Assembly: GCA_910584435.1 (NCBI GenBank)
Contig: CAJUAP010000004.1
Location: 39,866 to 103,865 of the forward strand
Source: an uncultured Acetatifactor sp.
GTDB lineage: Bacteria; Bacillota; Clostridia; Lachnospirales; Lachnospiraceae
Direction of reading: 5' to 3'
Length of the DNA: 64,000 bases
The notes beneath the pieces were generated by a model. That model saw only the letters and a program-made list of their open reading frames with translations, was not told where the DNA came from and did not search any database. This document shows positions 1-6,806 of the stretch, in pieces. Each line of letters starts with the position of its first letter. The stretch's first letter is position 1. The position numbers and the translations under genes were made by a program.

Positions 1-2
1 TA

Positions 3-284
3 AAAAAGGGGCATATGGAATCGGCCAAAAGCATGGATATGATTCCCTATGCCAAAGTGCTGGGCTTCCGCAAATCCGCCGAACCACTGCTGAACGCCGT
101 AAAACAGCAGGCTTCCATTCCCTTAGTGACCAGGCTTGCCAAAGCCAGAAAAAGTCTGGAAGCGGATGCCTGCAGACTTTTAAACCAGGATATTCTGTCC
201 GGCGAACTCTATCAGGGCGTGGCCGCCATACAGTGCGGACAGCCCCCGATTCATGAATGCGCACGGCCTCTTGTGATATTATAG
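3..284 (+). CDS. tmcAL: TmcAL/YlbM family tRNA(Met) cytidine acetate ligase, C-terminal fragment
   Basis: The reading frame is open from the left edge of the window, so the N-terminal nucleotidyltransferase part lies outside. The visible 93 residues have the C-terminal features of the HIGH-type nucleotidyltransferase family TmcAL (old name YlbM): a PYAKVLGF segment, then SIPLVTRLAKA and a helix running to the stop. Family members activate acetate with ATP and acetylate C34 of elongator tRNA-Met. The gene converges with the UPF0210 gene, with only 38 bases between the stops. The family call rests on the tail alone; the lack of a start is due to the window edge, not to damage. Confidence 0.7.
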   Translation, partial: KKGHMESAKSMDMIPYAKVLGFRKSAEPLLNAVKQQASIPLVTRLAKARKSLEADACRLLNQDILSGELYQGVAAIQCGQPPIHECARPLVIL

Positions 285-322
285 GTGGCGCGGCCGTTAA
301 AAAGTGCAGCATTATGCACCGT

Positions 323-1687
323 CTAATTTTTAAAGCTGTGGATGGGGGCCGGAATTCTTCCGCCGCGGCTGATAAATGCCTCGCATGAAAACGGATTCAC
401 TGGCATAATCGGCGCATACCCCAGCAGACCGCCGAATTCCACAGTCTCTCCCACGCCTTTGCCGCTGACAGGAATAATCCTGACCGCAGTAGTCTTTTGA
501 TTCACCATGCCGATTGCCATCTCGTCTGCGATAATACCGGAAATGGTGGATGCCTTTGTATCTCCGGGAATGGCAATCATATCCAGGCCTACGGAACACA
601 CACAGGTCATGGCTTCCAGTTTCTCCAGTGTCAGCGCACCGGCCTGTACCGCATGAATCATGCCCTGATCTTCGCTGACCGGAATAAAAGCGCCGCTCAA
701 TCCCCCTACATAGGAAGAAGCCATCACACCGCCCTTTTTCACCTGATCATTCAGCAAGGCCAGCGCTGCCGTGGTTCCGGGCGCTCCTGCATATTCCAGG
801 CCCATTTCACACAGAATGTCCGCCACACTGTCCCCCACTGCCGGCGTCGGCGCCAGGGACAAGTCTACGATTCCAAAGGGCACATGCAGCCGCGCGGATG
901 CCTCCTGCGCAACCAGCTGCCCCACTCTCGTAACCTTAAACGCTGTCCTTTTGATGGTTTCGCACAACACTTCAAAATTCTCACCACGCACCTTTTCCAG
1001 TGCGGTTTTCACCACGCCCGGTCCGCTGACTCCTACATTGATAATTTTATCCGCCTCGGTAACACCGTGGAAGGCACCCGCCATAAACGGATTATCATCC
1101 GGCGCATTACAGAATACCACCAGCTTTGCACATCCAAGGGAGTCATTCTCTTTTGTGGCATCTGCGGTTGCCGCAACCACCTCTCCCATGAGCTTTACAG
1201 CGTCCATATTGATACCTGTCTTAGTGGAGCCTAAATTCACGGAACTGCATACCCGTTCCGTAGCGGATAACGCCAGAGGAATGGAACGTATCAAAAGTTC
1301 ATCCGCCGGAGTCATTCCCTTGCTCACCAGCGCGGAATAACCGCCGATAAAGTTTACGCCCACATCCTTAGCCACTTTATCCAGAATCTGCGCCAGCTGT
1401 GCATAATCCTGCTCGTTCTTACAGGCGGCGCTTCCTATCAGTGCAATCGGTGTGACTGAAATCCGCTTATTTACAATGGGAATGCCGAATTCTCTTGCTA
1501 TCTCATCCCCTGTCCCCACCAAATCCCTGGCAGCCTCATATATTTTTGCATAAATGTTAGATTTAAGCTTCTCCAAGTCTGAGTCAATACAGTCAAGCAG
1601 ACTGATTCCCAAAGTAATGGTACGCACATCAAGGTTTTCCTCGGTAATCATTTTGTTCGTCTCTGCCACTTCATATAAATTGATCAT
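323..1687 (-). CDS. UPF0210 (PFL/DUF711) family protein
   Basis: A 454-residue protein of the UPF0210 family, whose biochemical role is not established. It has the glycine-rich family segments, for example VGVSGPGVVKTAL, LAPTPAVGDSVADIL and SSYVGGLSGAFIPVSEDQGM, and is full length for the family. The start is an ATG preceded by AGGAG about ten bases upstream. In many Firmicutes this gene directly follows a small ACT-domain (UPF0237) gene, which suggests regulation or partnership with an amino-acid sensor. Here the ACT gene is present at 2429-2701, but a SUFU-domain gene sits between the two. The three genes have gaps of 34 and 47 bases and are probably one operon. Family membership is fairly certain; function is unknown. 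Confidence 0.85.
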   Translation of the reverse strand: MINLYEVAETNKMITEENLDVRTITLGISLLDCIDSDLEKLKSNIYAKIYEAARDLVGTGDEIAREFGIPIVNKRISVTPIALIGSAACKNEQDYAQLAQILDKVAKDVGVNFIGGYSALVSKGMTPADELLIRSIPLALSATERVCSSVNLGSTKTGINMDAVKLMGEVVAATADATKENDSLGCAKLVVFCNAPDDNPFMAGAFHGVTEADKIINVGVSGPGVVKTALEKVRGENFEVLCETIKRTAFKVTRVGQLVAQEASARLHVPFGIVDLSLAPTPAVGDSVADILCEMGLEYAGAPGTTAALALLNDQVKKGGVMASSYVGGLSGAFIPVSEDQGMIHAVQAGALTLEKLEAMTCVCSVGLDMIAIPGDTKASTISGIIADEMAIGMVNQKTTAVRIIPVSGKGVGETVEFGGLLGYAPIMPVNPFSCEAFISRGGRIPAPIHSFKN

Positions 1688-1734
1688 ATCCCATTATCTC
1701 CTGCCATTTTCAACAAACGTCATGCCAAACCATC

Positions 1735-2394
1735 TTAAATATAAGAACCCGTCCGCTTCATATCTGTCACCAGATCCGGATTGTCCGCTTTCATCCGCTC
1801 AAGCAGAATCTGTACCTTACTGCCATCCTCTATGATAGCCTGCAGTTCAGATTCCGTAATTCCCACAAGCTGCATAAACTCAGTCCTTCCATAAATGGTA
1901 TCCTGTGCCATGGCTTCCGTATCCGCTACCACAAGCAGCGCTGTAATTGCAGATTCCACCCCTATATGAAGAGACGTTCCATCCCCTTTGACAAATTGGT
2001 TTGGCTCAAAAAAACGCTTTGATGTATAAGTATATCTTGCCAGATTCGCCAGCATATCGATTGCCCACAGGCACTCCTCCGCTTCTTCCTCTCTAAGCTT
2101 CAGCGTCATCTCATAGCCCCACTTATTCCATTCGCCTCCTAAAGCCTTATCATCCGCATACAGGGTAGTCATTCCATAGGTCACAATATGTTTGTAGCCT
2201 TTCGGCGAAGCGAAAACAGAATATCCATCCAGATATTGATCTCCTCCAAACATTGCCCTGCTATGCAGATTGGTTCCATAATGCACTGGTTCCTGCCCAG
2301 GATACAACCTGTCAAACTCTTTGTCGATTGCCTCCCAGCCAGGTGCCCACTCCGGATCTTCCTCAAGCTTTTTCTCAAATTCCTCTTTTGTCAT
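1735..2394 (-). CDS. Suppressor of fused (SUFU) domain protein
   Basis: A protein of about 219 residues with the SUFU-domain pattern: an N-terminal helix and YPGQEPVHYGT, a segment that ends the first strand region with FASPKGYKHIVTYGMT, and the core segment EWNKWGYEMTLKLR. Bacterial SUFU proteins occur mainly as orphan or toxin-immunity-associated proteins and have no single agreed role. The ATG at 2394 is chosen over one nine codons upstream because a clear AGGAGG lies six bases before it. The gene interrupts the usual ACT/UPF0210 pair and is probably cotranscribed with both. It is cytoplasmic, with no signal peptide or membrane segment. Whether it acts with its neighbours or is an inserted passenger cannot be told from the sequence. 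Confidence 0.75.
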   Translation of the reverse strand: MTKEEFEKKLEEDPEWAPGWEAIDKEFDRLYPGQEPVHYGTNLHSRAMFGGDQYLDGYSVFASPKGYKHIVTYGMTTLYADDKALGGEWNKWGYEMTLKLREEEAEECLWAIDMLANLARYTYTSKRFFEPNQFVKGDGTSLHIGVESAITALLVVADTEAMAQDTIYGRTEFMQLVGITESELQAIIEDGSKVQILLERMKADNPDLVTDMKRTGSYI

Positions 2395-2428
2395 CTCACT
2401 GCCTCCTGCCGCTCGCAGCAATGCCTGC

Positions 2429-2701
2429 TTAAATTCTGTGCATTTTGTCGAAGATTTCTTCCTTCTGGCATTTGATTACCACACCTATCTTCTCCCCCAG
2501 AGAGGCCATCTCATCGGACATATCCCCGAAAGATTTGTTCATACCATTGGTATCCACAATCATCATCATATTAAAGTATCCCTGTACAATGGTCTGAGAA
2601 ATATCCAGAATATTAATCCCGTTATCTGCCAGGTAGGTACATACTTTTGCAATAATACCAACTGTGTCTTTTCCCACCACAGTAATAATTGTTCGTTTCA
2701 T
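2429..2701 (-). CDS. ACT domain protein, UPF0237 family
   Basis: A single ACT domain of 90 residues, the length of the UPF0237 family. It opens with the typical first strand TIITVVGKDTVGIIAKV, continues with LADNGINILDISQTI and the second strand pair around YFNMMMIVDT. ACT domains bind amino acids and similar small ligands, usually as dimers. The ATG follows an AAGGGAG site. The gene is the first of a probable three-gene set with the SUFU and UPF0210 genes downstream. A regulatory role for the UPF0210 protein is an inference from frequent gene pairing, not shown here. Confidence 0.85.
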   Translation of the reverse strand: MKRTIITVVGKDTVGIIAKVCTYLADNGINILDISQTIVQGYFNMMMIVDTNGMNKSFGDMSDEMASLGEKIGVVIKCQKEEIFDKMHRI

Positions 2702-2728
2702 CCTGTCTCCCTTCCTTCCGTCCGCATT

Positions 2729-3529
2729 TTATGAAATCGTTACAATGGGTGTCAGCTCACTGCGTTTTGCTACACGAATATCAAAATCACTTGCCTTGTA
2801 AGGAGTTTCACCCATATTAATCTCCATTCTCACCGATTCATAGGCAAGCTCCGGCAGATTATTTTCCTTGCTCAAATGTCCCAGCAGAATCGCCTGGAGA
2901 TTGTCATGGAGAATCCTGCACAGCAGTCTTCCCGTATTTTCGTTGGACAGATGTCCTCTTTCCCCCAGAATCCTCTGCTTTAGTTTATAAGGATAGGGTC
3001 CTACCTGAAGCATGTTCACATCATGATTTGCCTCCAGCAGAAGAGCGTTCATACCTTTCAGGCACTCTACCGTATAATCATTATAAACACCCAAATCCGT
3101 ACAGACTGCCACCTTCTGTCTGCCATATGCAATACGGTATGCCACAGGCTGCGCCGCATCATGAGAGATGCGCATAGGATTTACCGTCAAATCCTTCAAT
3201 GTAAATTTCGTATCCTCTTTTACCTCATGAAACAGCTCTTCCTCCACGGTTCCGATTCCCTCACATGCTTTTATGGCGGCAATGGTTCCTGCTGTGGCAT
3301 AAATGGGAATTTCATATTTCCTGGCAATCACGCCCAATCCCTGAATATGATCCGCATGTTCATGTGTGATCAATATACCGTCAATATCATTCCCGGTAAG
3401 TCCAAGCTCTTTTAGTCCGCTCTCTGTTTTTCTGCCGCTGATACCCACATCCACAAGCAGATGCGTTGCCTCCGACCCTACATAAATGCAGTTTCCACTG
3501 CTTCCGCTGGCTATACTACATAGTCTCAT
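2729..3529 (-). CDS. walJ: WalJ/YycJ-type metallo-beta-lactamase fold hydrolase
   Basis: A 266-residue metallo-beta-lactamase fold protein. It has the N-terminal SIASGSSGNC motif typical of YycJ/WalJ and the metal-binding motif ITHEHADHIQGL (HxHxDH). Further metal ligands are likely in the SHDAAQPVAY, LLLEANHD and LLGHLS segments. WalJ proteins are putative 5'-3' exonucleases linked to DNA repair and to the WalRK genes in Bacilli; no walRK is visible here. The ATG at 3529 is preferred over an upstream start with a basic extension because it overlaps the stop of the FtsA-like gene in an ATGA arrangement, which implies translational coupling. Fold assignment is firm; the exact substrate is not. 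Confidence 0.85.
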   Translation of the reverse strand: MRLCSIASGSSGNCIYVGSEATHLLVDVGISGRKTESGLKELGLTGNDIDGILITHEHADHIQGLGVIARKYEIPIYATAGTIAAIKACEGIGTVEEELFHEVKEDTKFTLKDLTVNPMRISHDAAQPVAYRIAYGRQKVAVCTDLGVYNDYTVECLKGMNALLLEANHDVNMLQVGPYPYKLKQRILGERGHLSNENTGRLLCRILHDNLQAILLGHLSKENNLPELAYESVRMEINMGETPYKASDFDIRVAKRSELTPIVTIS

Positions 3530-6009
3530 CTTATGTTCTCTCTTCCGAACGGCTTTTTTCCGTCTTCTTCCCAAAATATATCAATCACATCGCCATTTTT
3601 CAAAGGTTCCATGTATTCTGCCCTCCTGCCGTTTAAGTTGGTGACAATAGAGCGTCCTGCCGAAGCCTTCAAATCAAAATCTATAAAGAAAAATACATCT
3701 ACAAATACATAACTGCTTTTGCCGGACAAAGTGACCGGCCTTTTATTTACCAGAACCGACAGATTTACCGGTCCGCCAAAAGGCATACTTCCTGATGCAT
3801 TGCCTGATGCGCCAAGGGGCATACCTCCTGATGCATTCTCTGTGCTGCCGACAGGCATGCTCCCCACGGCATTTCCAGCTGTGCCAAAAGACATACTTCC
3901 TGATACATTTCCAGAACTGCCGACAGGCATGTTCCCCTCGACATTCCCGGCTCTGCCTCCTGATACACTCCCGGCTGCGCCGGGTACTGCACTTCCGCCG
4001 CCCGCATTTGCTCCGCCATATCCAGCCGAGGCTCTGCCCGCATATGCGCCTCCCACAGGCTCCGCCGTTCCGAACATTCCTTCAAATACGGTTCCGTTGA
4101 AACTCTCCTTGCCGAAATTTCCCGCTTCCACATTCCTCACAAGGACTCTGGCCGCACGCTCTGCTTCCGCCGCTTCTCTTGCCGCCGCTTCCTTAGCTGC
4201 CAGGCGCCTTGCTGCCTCTTCCTCCGTTTCATCCTCAAGGTCGGCATACGTAATCTCCGATGTCACATCCCAATTCAGGGTAAAATTCTCATAAACTCTT
4301 GTATCCGGCTTTGCCGGGGATTCATTGACCAGAATCCCGCCTCCCAGAGGCACATCCATAAATGCAGCAATTTCCCTTACACTATAAGAATTCTGTACTT
4401 GAATGTCGTCCCCTTCCTGAATCTTGTAATATTCATTCTCCAGCCGCCCATTCACTGCAGCAGTTCTGGGCAGGTCTATCTTCATGCCGTTTACGTAGAC
4501 GTGCAGATTCTCGGCAAGCTCCGGCAGTCTGCCAAGCTCCAATACCGCCGCTTCTCCCGATGTAGAAGGGGTGATTTCAATAATAGCGCCATTATGTACC
4601 TGCGCATAAATGTCTGCTATCTCACCGTTTACCTTGATAACCGCCGCCTCACCCTGTTCACCGCGAACAATACGGTTCTTGCCATTTACGGTAAAAGTCA
4701 ACGGGGTTCCCCGCTTCGGAAACAGGTTCTCATTGGAAAATTCGCACTGTACTGCCGCATCAGCTGCCGTAATCTTACCATTGTCATATAATTTCACATG
4801 CTTTCCGTTAAAATCCACAAATATAAAATTATTACTCTGCTCATAATAACTCAGGCAGATGCCTATTGGCGTCACCATCATGGAATCTTTGCGTGGATTG
4901 TCCATCTCAAAAGCAATTCCCTGAAGAACTTCCTTCCCCCTGATCGCCACACGTTCCTTCACAATGTCAAGCGCCTGGGCAAGCCGATCCGTATAACCGG
5001 GAATCATACCGCCCCCGCCCACTACAAATACGGCGCTGACTGACTTCCCGCCGTTTAATTCCTTAATGCAGGCGGCAACCATATCCGCCATTTTCTGCAC
5101 ATGCTCCGCCAGAATGTTTTCCACCTCTTCGGCAGTAATCACCTGCGTCAGCCCTATAATATCCTCGTATTCCACTGTCTCCTGTGTACCTGACTGCCTC
5201 TTGATACGCTCTGCCGTTTCAAAGTCCACCAGGCAATGCTGTACCAGAACTTCCGTCAGACTGTCTCCTGCCACCGGAATCATTCCATATGCGGTAATGG
5301 TGCCATCCTTTGTAATCGAAATATCACTTGTTCCGGCACCCACATCCACCAGAGCCAGATTCAGCATACGAAACTTCTCCGGTATGGCCACCTGAATTGC
5401 CGCAATCGGCTCCAGCGTCAGATTTGCCACATGCAGTCCTGCAAGCTCCACTGCCTTGTACAGCCCGTCCACCACATCATCCGGCAGAAATGTGGCAATC
5501 ATATCCAATGCCATATTTCTCACCTTATGCCCCTCCAGGTTTCCAATCTGATAACCGTTCATATAATAACGCATTGGCGTGTATCCAACGCAGTAGAACT
5601 TCATCTCCGAATCATTTGTCCGCAGAAATTCATCATATGCCTGTTCTACGCCAAGTGTAGACAAAGAGTAAATATCTTCCTGAATGACTTCATGTTCTTC
5701 CTCAAATTCCTGTTCCACATGAGTAGTGACAGTACGCAGCACCCGGCCTGCAGCAGCAATACACACTTCTGTCAGTTTCCTGTTCAAATCCTCTTCCAAT
5801 TGTTCCCTGACCTGGCGTATGGTTTGACCGACCTTGCCTATATCATGAATCTGTCCGTCCAGCATAGAACGTGTCTCATGTTCTTTAGACCGCTGTGCCA
5901 GCACATGGAATTTAGTGCCGTTTAAATACCCCACGGTTCCCACAATACTCCTGGTGCCGATATCCAATCCAAATACCAGCTGCCCCTGCCCTTCTCTCAC
6001 TCCTGCCAT
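3526..6009 (-). CDS. FtsA-like actin-fold cell division protein with long C-terminal extension
   Basis: An 827-residue protein, about twice the length of ordinary FtsA. Residues 1 to about 400 form an FtsA/PilM-type actin fold: LVFGLDIGTRSIVG (phosphate 1), ALVDVGAGTSDISI (phosphate 2) and VFVVGGGGMIPGYTDRLA (adenosine loop). A beta-rich region follows to about residue 590, then an Ala/Glu helix (about 600-630). Next is a Gly/Ser/Ala region with five 12-residue repeats (689-748) and a terminal domain of about 75 residues. The ATG has GGAGG seven bases upstream. The gene overlaps coaE by 13 bases and walJ by 4, so all three are likely translated together. A divisome or envelope role is inferred; it is probably not the canonical FtsA, which normally sits beside ftsZ. 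Confidence 0.75.
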   Translation of the reverse strand: MAGVREGQGQLVFGLDIGTRSIVGTVGYLNGTKFHVLAQRSKEHETRSMLDGQIHDIGKVGQTIRQVREQLEEDLNRKLTEVCIAAAGRVLRTVTTHVEQEFEEEHEVIQEDIYSLSTLGVEQAYDEFLRTNDSEMKFYCVGYTPMRYYMNGYQIGNLEGHKVRNMALDMIATFLPDDVVDGLYKAVELAGLHVANLTLEPIAAIQVAIPEKFRMLNLALVDVGAGTSDISITKDGTITAYGMIPVAGDSLTEVLVQHCLVDFETAERIKRQSGTQETVEYEDIIGLTQVITAEEVENILAEHVQKMADMVAACIKELNGGKSVSAVFVVGGGGMIPGYTDRLAQALDIVKERVAIRGKEVLQGIAFEMDNPRKDSMMVTPIGICLSYYEQSNNFIFVDFNGKHVKLYDNGKITAADAAVQCEFSNENLFPKRGTPLTFTVNGKNRIVRGEQGEAAVIKVNGEIADIYAQVHNGAIIEITPSTSGEAAVLELGRLPELAENLHVYVNGMKIDLPRTAAVNGRLENEYYKIQEGDDIQVQNSYSVREIAAFMDVPLGGGILVNESPAKPDTRVYENFTLNWDVTSEITYADLEDETEEEAARRLAAKEAAAREAAEAERAARVLVRNVEAGNFGKESFNGTVFEGMFGTAEPVGGAYAGRASAGYGGANAGGGSAVPGAAGSVSGGRAGNVEGNMPVGSSGNVSGSMSFGTAGNAVGSMPVGSTENASGGMPLGASGNASGSMPFGGPVNLSVLVNKRPVTLSGKSSYVFVDVFFFIDFDLKASAGRSIVTNLNGRRAEYMEPLKNGDVIDIFWEEDGKKPFGRENIR
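3766..3945 (-). repeat. Five tandem 36-bp units coding 12-residue repeats in the FtsA-like protein
   Basis: Exactly 180 bases hold five in-frame 36-bp units. The units read NVEGNMPVGSSG, NVSGSMSFGTAG, NAVGSMPVGSTE, NASGGMPLGASG and NASGSMPFGGPV. The shared pattern is N-x-x-G-x-M-P-x-G, Gly/Ser rich and probably a flexible linker between the actin-fold part and the terminal domain. Copy number may vary between strains. Confidence 0.9.
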
Positions 6010-6602
6010 GTAAAAGCCTCCAGTTTCCTATCTATCTGTCTGCAGCTTTCCTGAAAAGAACCGCTGTTATCAATCACAAAATCGCAATTTTCACGAAAAC
6101 GTTCCTCCGTAAGCTGATGCGACATAATATGTGATATCTTTTCTTCACTGTAACCTCGAAGAAGCCTCAGACGCTTTCTCCTGACAGCCTCTTCTGCATA
6201 TACATACCACATCTCATCCACCATTGCCCCATACCCCGCCTCAATCAGCAATGCCGCTTCTACAAAAAAAAGCTCAACTTTTCCGGCGTTCTCTGCCTCT
6301 TTGAACCGTTCCGTCAAAAATGCCTTTACGGCAGGATGAATTATTTCATTCACCTGTTCCAACAGCCTGGGAGCCGCAAAAATCCTGTCCGCCATCACCT
6401 GTCTGTCTATCTGCCCGTCCGCTCCCGCCGCATCCGGGCCCAAAAGCGCCAAAAGCGCTTTATAGCACTCTGTTCCTGGCTGCTTTAACAAATGCGCCAC
6501 CTCATCTGCCAGATAAATCTCGCACCGGTAATGCTGCTTTATATACCCCAGTATCTTGGATTTCCCGGCTCCAATGCCGCCTGTAATCCCAATAAATCTC
6601 AT
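5997..6602 (-). CDS. coaE: Dephospho-CoA kinase
   Basis: A protein of about 201 residues, the usual CoaE length, catalysing the last step of coenzyme A synthesis: ATP-dependent phosphorylation of the 3'-hydroxyl of dephospho-CoA. The P-loop GITGGIGAGKS is at the N-terminus. YLADEVAH (the substrate-binding Asp), NEIIHPAVK and the lid region with RRKRL follow in order. The ATG at 6602 begins directly at the P-loop strand (MRFIGITGG) and fits the family better than an in-frame start 11 codons upstream. It overlaps the FtsA-like gene by 13 bases and is separated from polA by a hairpin-rich gap. Its position next to polA is common in Firmicutes. Confidence 0.93.
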   Translation of the reverse strand: MRFIGITGGIGAGKSKILGYIKQHYRCEIYLADEVAHLLKQPGTECYKALLALLGPDAAGADGQIDRQVMADRIFAAPRLLEQVNEIIHPAVKAFLTERFKEAENAGKVELFFVEAALLIEAGYGAMVDEMWYVYAEEAVRRKRLRLLRGYSEEKISHIMSHQLTEERFRENCDFVIDNSGSFQESCRQIDRKLEAFTWQE

Positions 6603-6634
6603 ATCACTCCCATGCCTTCCGGATATGCCGCCCA

Positions 6635-6806
6635 AAGAGGCGGGCTTCGCCCCCTCTTAGCGGCGCCAACAGTCTGTGAGAAGAATGCCTGTCTAAAGCG
6701 AACTCGTTCGCTTGGCATTCTTCAGTGTGAGTAGGCGCTGTTCTTGCGCCGTAGAAAATCTTCGCGAAGCGGCCTTTGCCGCAAGCGATTAGATTTTCTT
6801 CTCACA
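6635..6806. repeat. Cluster of nested inverted repeats between polA and coaE
   Basis: Several hairpins fill the gap. AAGAGG/CCTCTT (6635-6658) encloses a short GC core. GAAGAATGCC (6680-6689) pairs with GGCATTCTTC (6714-6723), enclosing AAGCGAAC/GTTCGCTT (6696-6713). AGAAAATCT (from 6753) pairs with AGATTTTCT (ending 6799), with GCGGC/GCCGC inside. An outer pair GTGAGAAGAA/TTCTTCTCAC joins 6676-6685 to 6797-6806 and reaches the polA stop codon. There is no long T-run, so this looks more like a REP-type element or mRNA-stabilising structure than a simple terminator. Confidence 0.75.

Noticed and set aside
5236..5925. Plus-strand 229-codon frame inside the FtsA-like gene
   Set aside because: It is antisense to a well-supported gene; no promoter or ribosome site.
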